NCBI GenBank assembly: GCA_916613615.1
Contig: OU744721.1
Span: forward strand, 78,373,060-78,437,059
Reading direction: 5' to 3'
DNA length: 64,000 bases
Source: Steromphala cineraria
Taxonomy: Eukaryota > Mollusca > Gastropoda > Trochida > Trochidae
A model generated the notes under the pieces. That model worked only from the letters and a program-made list of their open reading frames with translations. It searched no databases and was not told the DNA's origin. The translations under genes were made by a program, and so were the position numbers. The number at the start of each line of letters is the position of its first letter. Position 1 is the stretch's first letter. Shown here one piece after another: positions 24,101 to 39,100 of this stretch.

Positions 24101-27100
24101 GTCAATTGTTTTTAGATGTTAGAATATGGAGGCTACGGTTTCCAAAACATATTTGTACATTCGATCGAGATGTCAAAAGATTTTTTTGAATTTTGATCAC
24201 ATCTATCTACATTTCAGAGTTCACAACAATGCACATTTCATATTTCACAAATCAAATATGACCTTTGACTATGATGTCATTGGTCACTATATCTATGATG
24301 TCACAAAGCAATACAGGTCAATTAGAAGATAAATAGTTGCGTTTGTAAAATTTCCGGGATTCATTGTTATTCAACACCCGCAAATTTAGTTTAAAACCGA
24401 CGGCGTTAGCCGGAGGTTTTAATCACTTAAATTTGCGGGTGTTGAATAACAATGAATCCCGGAAATTTTACAAACGCAACTATTTATCGATATTGTAACA
24501 TGACCGTTAGTTATAAGCATTTTAAGAGCGAACTCTAGTTTTGCGTAGGGAACTCTGAGTTGAAAGGATCTAACGACTGATCCATTATTGTTATAGGTGT
24601 TCGCAGCAATAAAGAAGAAGGAATTCCCAGTGTTATAGACATTAAAATAGTGTTCTTATATTGCAAACAAGTTGCATTCATAAAGATGAGATGTTATAGT
24701 TTTCACTGTGACATTTATGAGAGAGAAAACAGTTATATAATTCATAAACTAACAGGAACAAACCCGACTGAACAAATATCTTAAACTAGCCTAGACCATT
24801 GTGACGGTGACGTGATCATTATGACGTCATAACCGTTGGCCTTTGTGACGTCGTGCCATGGGAACGGCATTCGAAAGAAACCGGCCGCATGGCACAAGGC
24901 GGCAAATTAGGAGAAACTTAACCAATTAAGAAAGTTTAGTTACATAAAACTAAAGCAAATAGAAAAGGATGTTTGGCATCTACGGGATTGCGCAAGTTAG
25001 AAAATGACAACAACAACAGTTAAATGTGAATCGGGCACGAATATTGGGAGAATCAGAACAGTTTAATGTTGAGGCGGACCAAATAATGTATCCTTTCGCG
25101 GTGATTCGCCTCATCCAATTTGCGGGTGTTCATTGCCATTTAACACTGGGAAATCCTTCAAATCAACCAATCAGAAACGAGTATTTACCGAAGTCATGTT
25201 ACAATTGTTTTTAGATGTTAGGTCTTGTTATACAGTTTTTTTCCCCATAGACTCCAATGTTAAATTGCCACCCGTCATTGGCATGTCAGTCCCATACGAC
25301 TGAATAAGACCACTATCGACCAATACCGGCAGTAAGATGAACAAATTTCTGATAAAAAAATCAATGAAATACTATAGGTTCCCCTTGCTTCTTTTTTGCT
25401 ACATTTATTTGAAAATAGACCACATGAAATTCACACATTGAAATTCTTGGGATTTTGGACCCGGAAGCGACCGAACAACTTCCCTTGAGTGGGTTACTTG
25501 ACCTTCCGCAATTGGCGTAGAAATATAGGAGTGTTGCAGGCTGACAGCCAAGTATATAGGCTATTTCTGAAAGAAAGACTTATTCTAATACCTCATTTAA
25601 CTTTTCTTTTAGGGCTAAAACACTGTCTGACCTCTATTTGCTCTCTGAAGTGGGAACTCTTTGGCCCCCGTTCACAATGAAAAAACTGTATAACGAGACC
25701 TTAGAATATGGAGTCTACAGTTTCCAAAACTTATTTCAACATTTGATTGTGATGTCACAAGGCTCTATTGAATTTTGATCACTATTATCTACATTTCAAA
25801 GTTCACAAAACAATGTGCATTTCATATTTCACAAATCAAACTTTGACCTTTGATTATGATGTCATAGATCGCCATATCTATGATGTCACAAAGCGATGAA
25901 GGTCAATTGTTTTTAGATGTTAGAATATGGAGGCTACAGTTTCCAAAACTTATTTCAACATTAGATTGTGATGTAATTAGACTCTATTGAATTTTGATCA
26001 CAATTATCTACATTTCAAAGTTCACAATAATGCCCATTTCATATTTCACAAATCAAACTTTGACCTTTGATTATGATGTCATAGGTCACTGTCTATGATG
26101 TCACAAAGCAATGAAGGTCAATTGTTTTTAGATGTTTGAATATGGAGTCTACAGTTTCCAAAACTTATTTCAACATTTGATCCAGATGTCAAAAGACTTT
26201 TTTGAGTTTTGATCACATCTATCTACATTTCAAAGTTCACAATAATGCACATTTCATATTTCACAAATCAAACTTTGACCTTTGATTATGATGTCATAGG
26301 TCACAATATCTATGATGTCACAAAGCGATGAAGGTCAATTGTTTTAAGATGTTAGAATATGGAGTCTACAGTTTCCAAAACTTATTTCAACATTTGATTG
26401 TGATGTCATAAGACTCTATTGAATTTTTATCAGAATTATTTACATTTCAGAGTTCACAAATCAAAATGACCATTGACTATGATGTCATAGGTCACTGTCT
26501 ATGATGTCACAAAGCAATGAAGGTCAATTGTTTTTAGATGTTTGAATATGGAGTCTACAGTTTCCAAAAGTTACTTCAACATTTGATTGAGATGTCAAAA
26601 GACTTATTTAAATTTTGATCACATTTATCTAAATTTCAGAGTTCACAACAATGCACATTTCATATTTCACAAATCAAATATGACCTTTGACTATGATGTC
26701 ATAGGTCACTATATCTATGATGTCACAAAGCAATACAGGTCAATTGTTTTTAGATGGTAGAATATGGAGTCTACAGTTTCCAAAACTTATTTCAACATTT
26801 GATTGTGATGTCATAAAGATCTATTGAATTTTGATCACAATTATTTACATTTCAGAGTTCACAAAACAATGTACATTTCATATTTCACAAATCAAAATGA
26901 CCTTTGATTATGATGTCATAGGTCACTGTCTATGATGTCACAAAGCAATGAAGGTCAATTGTTTTTAGATGTTTGAATATGGAGTCTACAGTTTCCAAAA
27001 GTTACTTCAACATTTGATTGAGATGTCAAAAGACTTATTTAAATTTTGATCACATTTATCTAAATTTCAGAGTTCACAACAATGCACATTTCATATTTCA

Positions 27101-30100
27101 CAAATCAAATATGACCTTTGACTATGATGTCATAGGTCACTATATCTATGATGTCACAAAGCAATACAGGTCAATTGTTTTTAGATGTTAGAATATGGAG
27201 TCTACAGTTTCCAAAACTTATTTCAACATTTGATTGTGATGTCACAAGGCTCTATTGAATTTTGATCACAATTATCTACATTTCAAAGTTCACAAAACAA
27301 TGTGCATTTCATATTTCACAAATCAAACTTTGACCTTTGATTATGATGTCATAGATCGCCATATCTATGATGTCACAAAGCGATGAAGGTCAATTGTTTT
27401 TAGATGTTAGAATATGGAGGCTACAGTTTCCAAAACTTATTTCAACATTTGATTGTGATGTCACAAGGCTCTATTGAATTTTGATCAGAATTATCTACAT
27501 TTCAGAGTTCACAATAATACACATTTCATATTTCACAAATCAAATATGACCTTTGACTATATCATAGGTCACTATATCTATGATGTCACAAAGCCAAGAA
27601 AGGTCATTTATTGTTTTTAGATGGTAGAATATGGAGGCTACAGTTTCCAAAACTTATTTCAACATTTGATTGTGATGTCATAAGGCCCTATTGAATTTTG
27701 ATCAGCATGATCTACATTTCAGAGTTCACATTAACGCCTATTTCATATTTCACAAATCAAACTTTGACCTTTGACTATGATGTCATAGGTCACCGTCTAT
27801 GATGTCATAAAGCGATGAAGGTCAATTGTTTTTAGATGGTAGAATATGGAGTCTACAGTTTCCAAAACTTATTTCAACATTTGATTGTGATGTCACAAGG
27901 CTCTATTGAATTTTGATCACAATTATCTACATTTCAAAGTTCACAAAACAATGTGCATTTCATATTTCACAAATCAAACTTTGACCTTTGACTATGATGT
28001 CATAGGTCACCGTCTATGATGTCACAAAGCGATGAAGGTCAATAATTATTGTTTTTAGATGGTAGAATATGGAGTCTACAGTTTCCAAAACTTATTTCAA
28101 CATTTGATTGTGATGTCACAAGGCTCTATTGAATTTTGATCACAATTATCTACATTTCAAAGTTCACAAAACAATGTGCATTTCATATTTCACAAATCAA
28201 ACTTTGACCTTTGATTATGATGTCATAGATCGCCATATCTATGATGTCACAAAGCAATGAAGGTCAATTGTTTATAGATGTTAGAATATGGAGTTTACAG
28301 TTTCCAAAACTTATTTCAACATTTGATTGAGATGTCAAAAGGCCCTATTGAATTTTGATCACATCTATCTACATTTCAGAGTTCACAATAATACACATTT
28401 CATATTTCACAAATCAAATATGACCTTTGACTATATCATAGGTCACTATATCTATGATGTCACAAAGCCAAGAAAGGTCATTTATTGTTTTTAGATGGTA
28501 GAATATGGAGGCTACAGTTTCCAAAACTTATTTCAACATTTGATTGTGATGTCATAAGGCCCTATTGAATTTTGATCAGCATGATCTACATTTCAGAGTT
28601 CACATTAACGCCTATTTCATATTTCACAAATCAAACTTTGACCTTTGACTATGATGTCATAGGTCACCGTCTATGATGTCATAAAGCGATGAAGGTCAAT
28701 TGTTTTTAGATGGTAGAATATGGAGTCTACAGTTTCCAAAACTTATTTCAACATTTGATTGTGATGTCACAAGGCTCTATTGAATTTTGATCACAATTAT
28801 CTACATTTCAAAGTTCACAAAACAATGTGCATTTCATATTTCACAAATCAAACTTTGACCTTTGATTATGATGTCATAGATTGCCATATCTATGATGTCA
28901 CAAAGCGATGAAGGTCAATTGTTTTTAGATGTTAGAATATGGAGGCTACAGTTTCCAAAACTTATTTCAACATTAGATTGTGATGTCATTAGACTCTATT
29001 GAATTTTGATCACAATTATCTATATGTCAGAGCTCACAATAATGCCCATTTCATATTTCACAAATCAAACTTTGACCTTTGACTATGATGTCATAGGTCA
29101 CTGTATCTATGATGTCACAAAGAAATAAAGGTCAATTGTTTTTAGATGGTAGAATATGGAGTCTACAGTTTCCAAAACTTATTTCAACATTTGATTGTGA
29201 TGTCATAAAGATCTATTGAATTTTGATCACAATTATCTACATTTCAAAGTTCACAAAACAATGTGCATTTCATATTTCACAAATCAAACTTTGACCTTTG
29301 ATTATGATGTCATAGGTCACTGTCTATGATGTCACAAAGCAATGAAGGTCAATTGTTTTTAGATGTTTGAATATGGAGTCTACAGTTTCCAAAACTTATT
29401 TCAACATTTGATCCAGATGTCAAAAGACTTTTTTGAGTTTTGATCACATCTATCTACACTTCAAAGTTCACAATAATGCACATTTCATATTTCACAAATC
29501 AAACTTTGACCTTTGATTATGATGTCATAGGTCACAATATCTATGATGTCACAAAGCGATGAAGGTCAATTGTTTTAAGATGTTAGAATATGGAGTCTAC
29601 AGTTTCCAAAACTTATTTCAACATTTGATTGTGATGTCATAAGACTCTATTGAATTTTTATCAGAATTATTTACATTTCAGAGTTCACAAATCAAAATGA
29701 CCATTGACTATGATGTCATAGGTCACTGTCTATGATGTCACAAAGCAATGAAGGTCAATTGTTTTTAGATGTTTGAATATGGAGTCTACATTTTCCAAAA
29801 GTTACTTCAACATTTGATTGAGATGTCAAAAGACTTATTTAAATTTTGATCACATTTATCTAAATTTCAGAGTTCACAACAATGCACATTTCATATTTCA
29901 CAAATCAAATATGACCTTTGACTATGATGTCATAGGTCACTATATCTATGATGTCACAAAGCAATACAGGTCAATTGTTTTTAGATGGTAGAATATGGAG
30001 TCTACAGTTTCCAAAACTTATTTCAACATTTGATTGTGATGTCATAAAGATCTATTGAATTTTGATCACAATTATTTACATTTCAGAGTTCACAAAACAA

Positions 30101-33100
30101 TGTACATTTCATATTTCACAAATCAAAATGACCTTTGATTATGATGTCATAGGTCACTGTTTATGATGTCACAAAGCAATGAAGGTCAATTGTTTTTAGA
30201 TGTTTGAATATGGAGTCTACAGTTTCCAAAAGTTACTTCAACATTTGATTGAGATGTCAAAAGACTTATTTAAATTTTGATCACATTTATCTAAATTTCA
30301 GAGTTCACAACAATGCACATTTCATATTTCACAAATCAAATATGACCTTTGACTATGATGTCATAGGTCACTATATCTATGATGTCACAAAGCAATACAG
30401 GTCAATTGTTTTTAGATGTTAGAATATGGAGTCTACAGTTTCCAAAACTTATTTCAACATTTGATTGTGATGTCACAAGGCTCTATTGAATTTTGATCAC
30501 AATTATCTACATTTCAAAGTTCACAAAACAATGTGCATTTCATATTTCACAAATCAAACTTTGACCTTTGATTATGATGTCATAGATCGCCATATCTATG
30601 ATGTCACAAAGCGATGAAGGTCAATTGTTTTTAGATGTTAGAATATGGAGGCTACAGTTTCCAAAACTTATTTCAACATTTGATTGTGATGTCACAAGGC
30701 TCTATTGAATTTTGATCAGAATTATCTACATTTCAGAGTTCACAATAATACACATTTCATATTTCACAAATCAAATATGACCTTTGACTATATCATAGGT
30801 CACTATATCTATGATGTCACAAAGCCAAGAAAGGTCATTTATTGTTTTTAGATGGTAGAATATGGAGGCTACAGTTTCCAAAACTTATTTCAACATTTGA
30901 TTGTGATGTCATAAGGCCCTATTGAATTTTGATCAGCATGATCTACATTTCAGAGTTCACATTAACGCCTATTTCATATTTCACAAATCAAACTTTGACC
31001 TTTGACTATGATGTCATAGGTCACCGTCTATGATGTCATAAAGCGATGAAGGTCAATTGTTTTTAGATGGTAGAATATGGAGTCTACAGTTTCCAAAACT
31101 TATTTCAACATTTGATTGTGATGTCACAAGGCTCTATTGAATTTTGATCACAATTATCTACATTTCAAAGTTCACAAAACAATGTGCATTTCATATTTCA
31201 CAAATCAAACTTTGACCTTTGACTATGATGTCATAGGTCACCGTCTATGATGTCACAAAGCGATGAAGGTCAATAATTATTGTTTTTAGATGGTAGAATA
31301 TGGAGTCTACAGTTTCCAAAACTTATTTCAACATTTGATTGTGATGTCACAAGGCTCTATTGAATTTTGATCACAATTATCTACATTTCAAAGTTCACAA
31401 AACAATGTGCATTTCATATTTCACAAATCAAACTTTGACCTTTGATTATGATGTCATAGATCGCCATATCTATGATGTCACAAAGCGATGAAGGTCAATT
31501 GTTTTTAGATGTTAGAATATGGAGGCTACAGTTTCCAAAACTTATTTCAACATTAGATTGTGATGTCATTAGACTCTATTGAATTTTGATCACAATTATC
31601 TATATGTCAGAGCTCACAATAATGCCCATTTCATATTTCACAAATCAAACTTTGACCTTTGACTATGATGTCATAGGTCACTGTATCTATGATGTCACAA
31701 AGAAATAAAGGTCAATTGTTTTTAGATGGTAGAATATGGAGTCTACAGTTTCCAAAACTTATTTCAACATTTGATTGTGATGTCACAAGGCTCTATTGAA
31801 TTTTGATCACAATTATCTACATTTCAAAGTTCACAAAACAATGTGCATTTCATATTTCACAAATCAAACTTTGACCTTTGATTATGATGTCATAGATCGC
31901 CATATCTATGATGTCACAAAGCGATGAAGGTCAATTGTTTTTAGATGTTAGAATATGGAGGCTACAGTTTCCAAAACTTATTTCAACATTTGATTGTAAT
32001 GTCATAAGGCCCTATTTAATTTTGATCACATCTATGTACATTTCAGAGTTCACAATAATACACATTTCATATTTCACAAATCAAACTTTGACCTTTGACT
32101 ATGATGTCATAGGTCACTATATCTATGATGTCACAAAGCCAAGAAAGGTCATTTATTGTTTTTAGATGGTAGAATATGGAGGCTACAGTTTCCAAAACTT
32201 ATTTCTACATTTGATTGTGATTCATAAGGCTCTATTGAATATTGATCACATCTATCTACATTTCAGAGTTTAACAATAATTCACATTTTATGTTTCACAA
32301 ATCAAATATGACCTTTGACTATCTACATGATATGAAGAGTATGTATTCCAAATTTGATGAGATTGATCAAGTAGTTTCTGAGTTAAGTCCAAACTGTTGC
32401 TATGGAAACCAACACCGATGCTGACGTGAACAGGAACTCAGTGAAAACCAATATGTCACACGACCCTTCAGGGGGAGACATAAATATACTTTTTAAAGGA
32501 AGAAGAGCTTGGATTGCATGATAACAACTCACTCTGTAGGTGTGGGAGGTCTGACGGCCAGGAAGTCCCAGAGGTACACAGCCTCCCCCGCACTGATGAA
32601 CCCATCCCCGCTTGGGCTGAACAGGATCTTGCTGATCTTCTCACTGTGACCGATAAACACCTGCAACAGAAGGTGTATATATGTTACTTCCATACTATTG
32701 ATCAATATTCCTCTGACTTGACTTTTCAGGGTCACTATTGGAAGCTTCACTATTCACCGATGTCTACTCAGCAAACATATGTGGTAGATCTATTCTGTGC
32801 TTAAATAAGCAATTTTCTAAACAGTACTTGATGATGAATTAAACAGCAAAGTGTATAACAGTTTAAAGACTGATTTTTTTTAAACCATAGGAGTTGTCCA
32901 TCACACAAATAATACACAAGGTATAAGGTGTTTGGCATTCTTTCTAGAATTTAATTTCCACAGATACCACTAAGCAAATATTGAACAAAGCATAATAATC
33001 CACATTGCTGATAGTGAAACATAATGCCTTCAGTAGACTCTTGTCTGAGTTGTTAGTGCTGCTTTAGCAATATTCCAATCGCTACGAGGTTTTTTGTAGA

Positions 33101-36100
33101 TGATGCTGATGTACAAGCCTTGACTTAGCTACTGACAATCCTGGAAGTATTGACTGAGCTACTGACCTGGAAGTTGATGTCCAGGTTCATGTTGTAGTCC
33201 CAGATCTTCACGACTCTGTCCCCGGCTGTAGCTAGATACCTGCCGTCTCCTGTGGTGGTCATTGAGCTGCACCCGCTGCGATGAACGTGGTCAATCTGAC
33301 AGGTTAAAGAATACCTCATCACACCATGATTCTCAACATCCAACACTTTGATATCCGAAAGGAATAATGACATGGAGAAGACTTCCCAATGAGTCTAGTC
33401 AAATGCAGCAGAACTACTACATTTGTGTCTTGTGTGACATCATGTAATCTTCAAGTAAGCTACTTGTTATTTTACTCATAGTTCTGTCCTGCTTAATTAT
33501 GACTGATTTTTTTTCAAAATTCAAATCTTGATTAAGATAATCATCTAGAAATATAAACAAAATAAATCTCATTGTATAACAGAAGGGGGAGAATGTTCCA
33601 CAAAGAATCTGTAACGTATTTGTCATTGAAATCCCTTAACACAATAACCTAAAAAAAACACCTCACATCTAATGAATACTATCAATTTAGGATTAAAAAT
33701 GCAATAGACACCTCAAAGTGCATTAGCTTACCTCTGCCAGCAGTCTCCCTGTTCTAGCGTCGAATTTGATGAGTTTGTTTTCTGATGTTGACACTAGAAG
33801 ATGGCCGACATTGACAGGAGCATACCCGACCTTCACAGCCATGTCTAGCGTGGTCTTATAGGTGTCGGATGGGTTGATGTTACTGATGTCCAGTCTCAAT
33901 ACCTAGGGCAAATAATCTCAAATAATTCAAATCCTTGTAATGTTATTCTTACACGAAATTAAGACAGATCATAAAAGCTAAATACAGAAATGGTAGTCAT
34001 AGGTAGTGTCAGGAAATGCAATAGGCTTGAAAAGAAGCAAGCAAAAAATTCTGTTTAAATTGATGATAAAAGGAAAAATGTCCAAAATGTGTATAACCGG
34101 GTCTAAAGGTAACCAGGATCTTGGCTGATGAACAGGATATATAAACTTCATACTCTGCTAGTAGTAGCAGTTGGTTAATACCTGCACTCTTATATCTGTT
34201 AAACCAATCACTATCAGTTCCACTCACCTCATCTAGTGACCGAGCATCAACCACGCTGACAGTGAAGTCCGAGGGACCGATGAAGGCAACCCGTCTCCCA
34301 CACGGACTGACAGCGAGAGCGTCCGGCCCGTGTCTCTCACCACGGGCCACAGTGTTAGCGAGCACTCTGATGATACTGTAGTTGGAAGAGCTGTCGTAGA
34401 TGGCGAGAGAGCCCAGGCTACAAGCACTGTAGAGGAAGTCTCCGGTGGTAGAGTAGGAGAGTCCGGTGATCTTCCCTCGATGCTGTCTGTACAAGGTAAG
34501 GGAGAAGAGAAACTTCTTTATTTGATCTCAGTCAATGAGTTTGGCAACGTTTCAGGCATAAGTGGTGTTTGATCTAAATAGTAATGGTTGAAATCATTTT
34601 CTGCTAATATCTGTGAACTTCATGTTACTTTTTATATCGTTGTTGTCATTGAGAAATTTTAGCTATTACACCTTTCAATTTACCACAATCATAATTTCTA
34701 TTCATATCTAGATATTTTTATCTTAAGGTAGAAGAAACCTTGGATTAAAGTCATGTAGTTACATAATATTTTAGATTAAGATATTTGGCTGAAAGAAGAA
34801 CAAACTGTCACAGTTATCTCTCTAATTATATCTTGGCCATGGCAATGAGTGCTGAGATGATACAAAATACAGATCAAGAGGATGGACGTACTTGTGTTCT
34901 GCCAGGATGCTGGTTGTCTGTACATTGAACACTCTGATCACTCCGTTCTCGAAGCCACACGCCACGATCTGCCGGGAGGGATGGTAGCTGATTGCACACG
35001 GACACTCCTGGGGGGAGCTGAAGTCATACAGCTGCAGGAGAGGAAACATGAATTATTTATCTAAATCTCTAAAATAGAGTAACAAAATGGTAAGTACGTT
35101 CCATGAAGAGCTTGACATACTGTTTTAAAAAGGCCTTGTAAGGATAACAGCATGAGGATCCAATTGAGGATGCAGTTGATCGAATACAAGTTGGTAACAA
35201 TGCAGAAGAGGGATAAATTTGACATCAACACAGAGAGGAGAAGAGGCGACAGAGTTTTGTGGTAACATGATTTAGGGGTGATCAGACCATATCAATGGTA
35301 ATTAAACAAGTATCATGAATCTATAGAGGCTTTTCATATTTGCAGCAATGACACCACTGACACCTATAATGCCTCTCCAAGAGTTGCCGCCAGTACCTGT
35401 TGAAGAGTCTCTGCGTCCCAGACCCTGATGGTGTGATCCTCTGAGACTGTGGCCAGGTGCTTCCTGTACGGGTCCACCGCCACCCCAAACACTCGGCCTG
35501 TGTGGGATCTCATCACTGTTGTGTAGCTCTTTGTCGAGACATCAAGGGTTCCCAGGTTTCCCTGCAATAAGGATACCAACACTCACTTGAGGATGGAGTT
35601 TAGATACAATCTGCTTAACACTTTACATTTTACCAGTTTGGTGTTACTGTAGTACACATGAAACAGAGAAAGGGGGACTAGTCTACATCAACATGCCGGA
35701 CCCAGAGTAGACTAGCTGATCCTCAGGTAAAAGAGGGAATGTTATTTGATGGCATGGTAATAAACGCTATGTTTGGAATCCACCTGTTCTCATGATCTCA
35801 ATGACACTACAATGCTCTCGGATGAAAGTGCAAAAATTACATTTTCTTCTAAAAACATGTACTTTGAAGTTTATTTGCATTTTCTAATACAGTCTTCTCA
35901 TATTCCAACCACTACCAGTCTTGCAAACACATTATGACATGCTTCTTGATTCAATAGAAAAATGGAGATCTAAGATAGAGCAAATGCCTAGTGCATAATT
36001 TCTTAACCAGGAATATAACTGTAATTGTTATGTAGGCTATGTTGGTGACTTATGGGTAGATAAGTTTTTGAATAGATAAGATATGAATGATATTTACCGA

Positions 36101-39100
36101 TGAAGTCCCAGCCAATATCTTCAGTCCATCAGGGGAGAGATCAACTGCAGTCACTGGTCCTTCATGTTCTAAAGACATAACATCATAATAATTGCAACAT
36201 TTCATGTTCATACTTTCAGATGATAACACCGATTTGACAGACATTAATCACATGTTTTGCCATATTTACATTTGTATGAAACCTTTATGAATAATATCTA
36301 TCATTAACCTCTTGATAAAACCATTCCTCATGTAATATGTTATTCATAAAAGTATTAAATAGATGAAGAATTAACAATCAGCAGTGTAGGGTTATAGGGG
36401 AGGTAATAAACCTGATCTCAACACTTCCTTAATGACACATATGTGACATACCAGCTTCGAGGTAGATGTGAGCGAAGTCTAGTGGCCAGAGTCTGAGGAA
36501 TCCATCGTCTGATCCCGTCACACAGAACGTCTCATTCACGGAGATACTGTTGATGGCTATACCAGAACCTAGGAGGAAAACCAAGGAGTGGAACAAAAAG
36601 GACTATATGATTTGTGAATAAGTGGACCCTATTCCATGATCTCTCAAAGCCTTGTGAAAAGCTTGGATACCAAATAAAAGTACATTAACATTAAGCATTT
36701 GATTTTTAAGTCACATTTATTTATAGAAAACCTTTTATAAGAAGTATTCTTTAGGGGCCTTTTTTTCCATTGACAAAAGATAATATCTTAAAACTTTAAT
36801 GAACATTCTACAGTAAGATTCTAGTCAACCTACCTGATTTAAAAGTTTCTTTCTCTCTTCTTGCTGATTTTACAGTCGGTAGAAGACGTTTGACATGTCT
36901 TATTGTCAGTTTCTTGTAATCTAGTTCAAATATGTATCCAGACCGTGTACTGGCATAGCTGTCAGGGTAGAAGAATAGACTTGCTTTAATAAAATATAAA
37001 ATAGACACGCATCACATGATATATCACAAAACATATTGTTATTAGTTTTAGTTAGGAGGCGCACACTTGAATTTCAATTATTTATTTATTCACACATAAT
37101 GGACAGTTTCAATTTTGTCTCAACATCTAATATGCAACAAAAACATTATCAGCCTAAAAAAAAAAAGAAAAAAAGTACAGGTACATTAAGATGCCAATTT
37201 AGTCAATCTAGAAAAGATAAATAATTGAATCACATAAGATTTCATATCATTCAAGCTCAAACTTTCCATTCACAATTTATCAACACAAAAGTCAGCAATC
37301 TGTAATGTTCTTACACGATGCGTTCATCAGGATCCTTGTCTGCTTGGAACCCTGCCTCGAAGGCCACGTCAGTGAACTCCATGTTGTGGTACTCCGCTAG
37401 CTGGACAGGTGCAGATCTCAGGGATCCTTCCTTCACACGCCACAGTCGCACGTTGTCTCGACCACACGACACCATCCTAGAACACAGGCAGTTCCTCTTG
37501 GTGAGATTATGAATAAATAAGTGTTGGGAATGAAACTAACAAGTTGTTTGGAATGCCCTTATAAAATCATTATGATCTTCTCTTTTCACGCTAGAGGCAA
37601 CAAAGCTTGACAAAAACTGTTATATTGATTAATGTGAATATTCAATGTAGAGGTCCCACACACGACTCTCATGAAATCTTGAAAAAACTTTGTTTGAATT
37701 GTTTATGAAATCTTTATCAGATATTTGGTATCAAGGAATAATAAACCAATCTTCTCATGTGTACCTGGTGTCATCAAAGGAAGCAATCTTCATCCTACAG
37801 ATGTCGACATCAGAATGAGCCTTGGCTATAACTGTCACTTCTCTGCTCTTGGAAACTCTTGATGTGTTCCATACGACCACCATCTGAATGAGATCCATGA
37901 GCATGTCAACCCAAAAATGGAGTAAAAAGCTTGATATTTTACAAGTGCGTCAATCACTTATCTTGAATTGTTTAAAGAATTTTAACCATAATTTGAAAAC
38001 ATTATAAGATAGTAGCTTACATTTTTGCCTTGGTTATCCTTCCCCACACCACACAGAACATTGCCTTTATGGGAGAAACTGAAACAAAGAAAGACATAAT
38101 CATTCATGTTTTGCTTTTGATTCTTTTCATGAGCATAAGGAATTATTCATAAATTTCCCCACACTGTCACACTTTAATCTATTCAATCAATAGAATTTTT
38201 TTTCTCTAAAAGATACATGAAGTCAACTTGATATTATAATTCTACTATAAAAGAAATTTGATTATCATAAAATGAAACTATTTTTTCAAGTATTAATACT
38301 TTTTCTATCTCCCTTCAACAAATCTGTCCATTTCAAATATAATGCTGTTGTGTTGTGTTCCAAGATAAGTGAAATAACCAGTTACCTAAGACATGAGAGA
38401 GAATATTTATGAGTCTACAACAAATATTATACTCTCCATCCCGTCTTGCAAATCTAATCATTTCAATTAGGTTACGGTAACTTATTAAAATCTAAATATT
38501 TTAGATATTTAAATACCTACCTAACTTAGTATATGCCACTTACCTTTCTCACGAGAGACAGAGGTTTACCGCGAAATTCATCGTGCTTACCGGATGGGCT
38601 GCCCCCAGCCCACTGCGCATGAGCGGGAAACCGGAATCCTGGGTAAAATTCGTATCATACTTTCTGGAAACGAAGTCTTGTAAGAGACATCCAATGAAGT
38701 CCGAAGGGGAGGTCGGGCGGGAGTAATTCCTACTAAGTTAGGTAGGTATTTAAATATCTAAAATATTTAGATTTTAATAAATTTTTAACCTACCTAACTT
38801 AGTATATGCCACTGATCCGACAGTAGGGAGGAGGGAGGACGAGTCATCAAGGTAGGGAACATCCATCAAACATCCTCCCGGAGTGGGAACGACCGAAGCG
38901 AACTGCACAGAGAAGCAAGCGGTGAACCCCACGAAGTCGCCAACAACGAAACAACTCAACAGGTGCAGGGTGAGAAGTAACGAAGTAGACAAGTTTTCAG
39001 CTTACCCTAAAGAGACGTTGGGGCAGCTAGCTGTTGGGCTACCAGCAACGGTCCAAAGGTCTGCAGGCCTTGCACGTCTTCCACAGCGAGGTCTCGGAGG

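Larger units (their letters stand above)
20860..24322. repeat. Satellite array B1 (about 217-bp monomers)
   Basis: Head-to-tail monomers with the ordered words gatgtcacaaagcgatgaag, caattgtttttagatgttag, aatatggagtctacagtttc, caacatttgattgtgatgtc, ttgatcac, tttcatatttcacaaatcaa and tttgacctttgattatgatg. Monomers vary from about 189 to 222 bp. The left edge decays into diverged copies from about 20700. A truncated LINE (21232-21899) interrupts it, and an insertion begins at about 24323. It lies entirely in WDR90 intron 24. Confidence 0.95.

Noticed and set aside
25489..25680. 63-codon frame inside the Harbinger-like MITE
   Set aside because: No resemblance to a transposase and no context; too short.
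20860..32330. CRISPR-like array
   Set aside because: Regular 217-bp spacing with whole-monomer similarity and no short repeat/unique spacer alternation; this is a eukaryotic satellite.
31908..32424. Short plus-strand frames at the right end of the satellite
   Set aside because: They consist of monomer translation and appear wherever a monomer variant loses a stop codon.
32514..32804. Plus-strand 96-codon frame
   Set aside because: Antisense shadow of WDR90 exon 24, which is supported by family motifs and splice sites on the minus strand.
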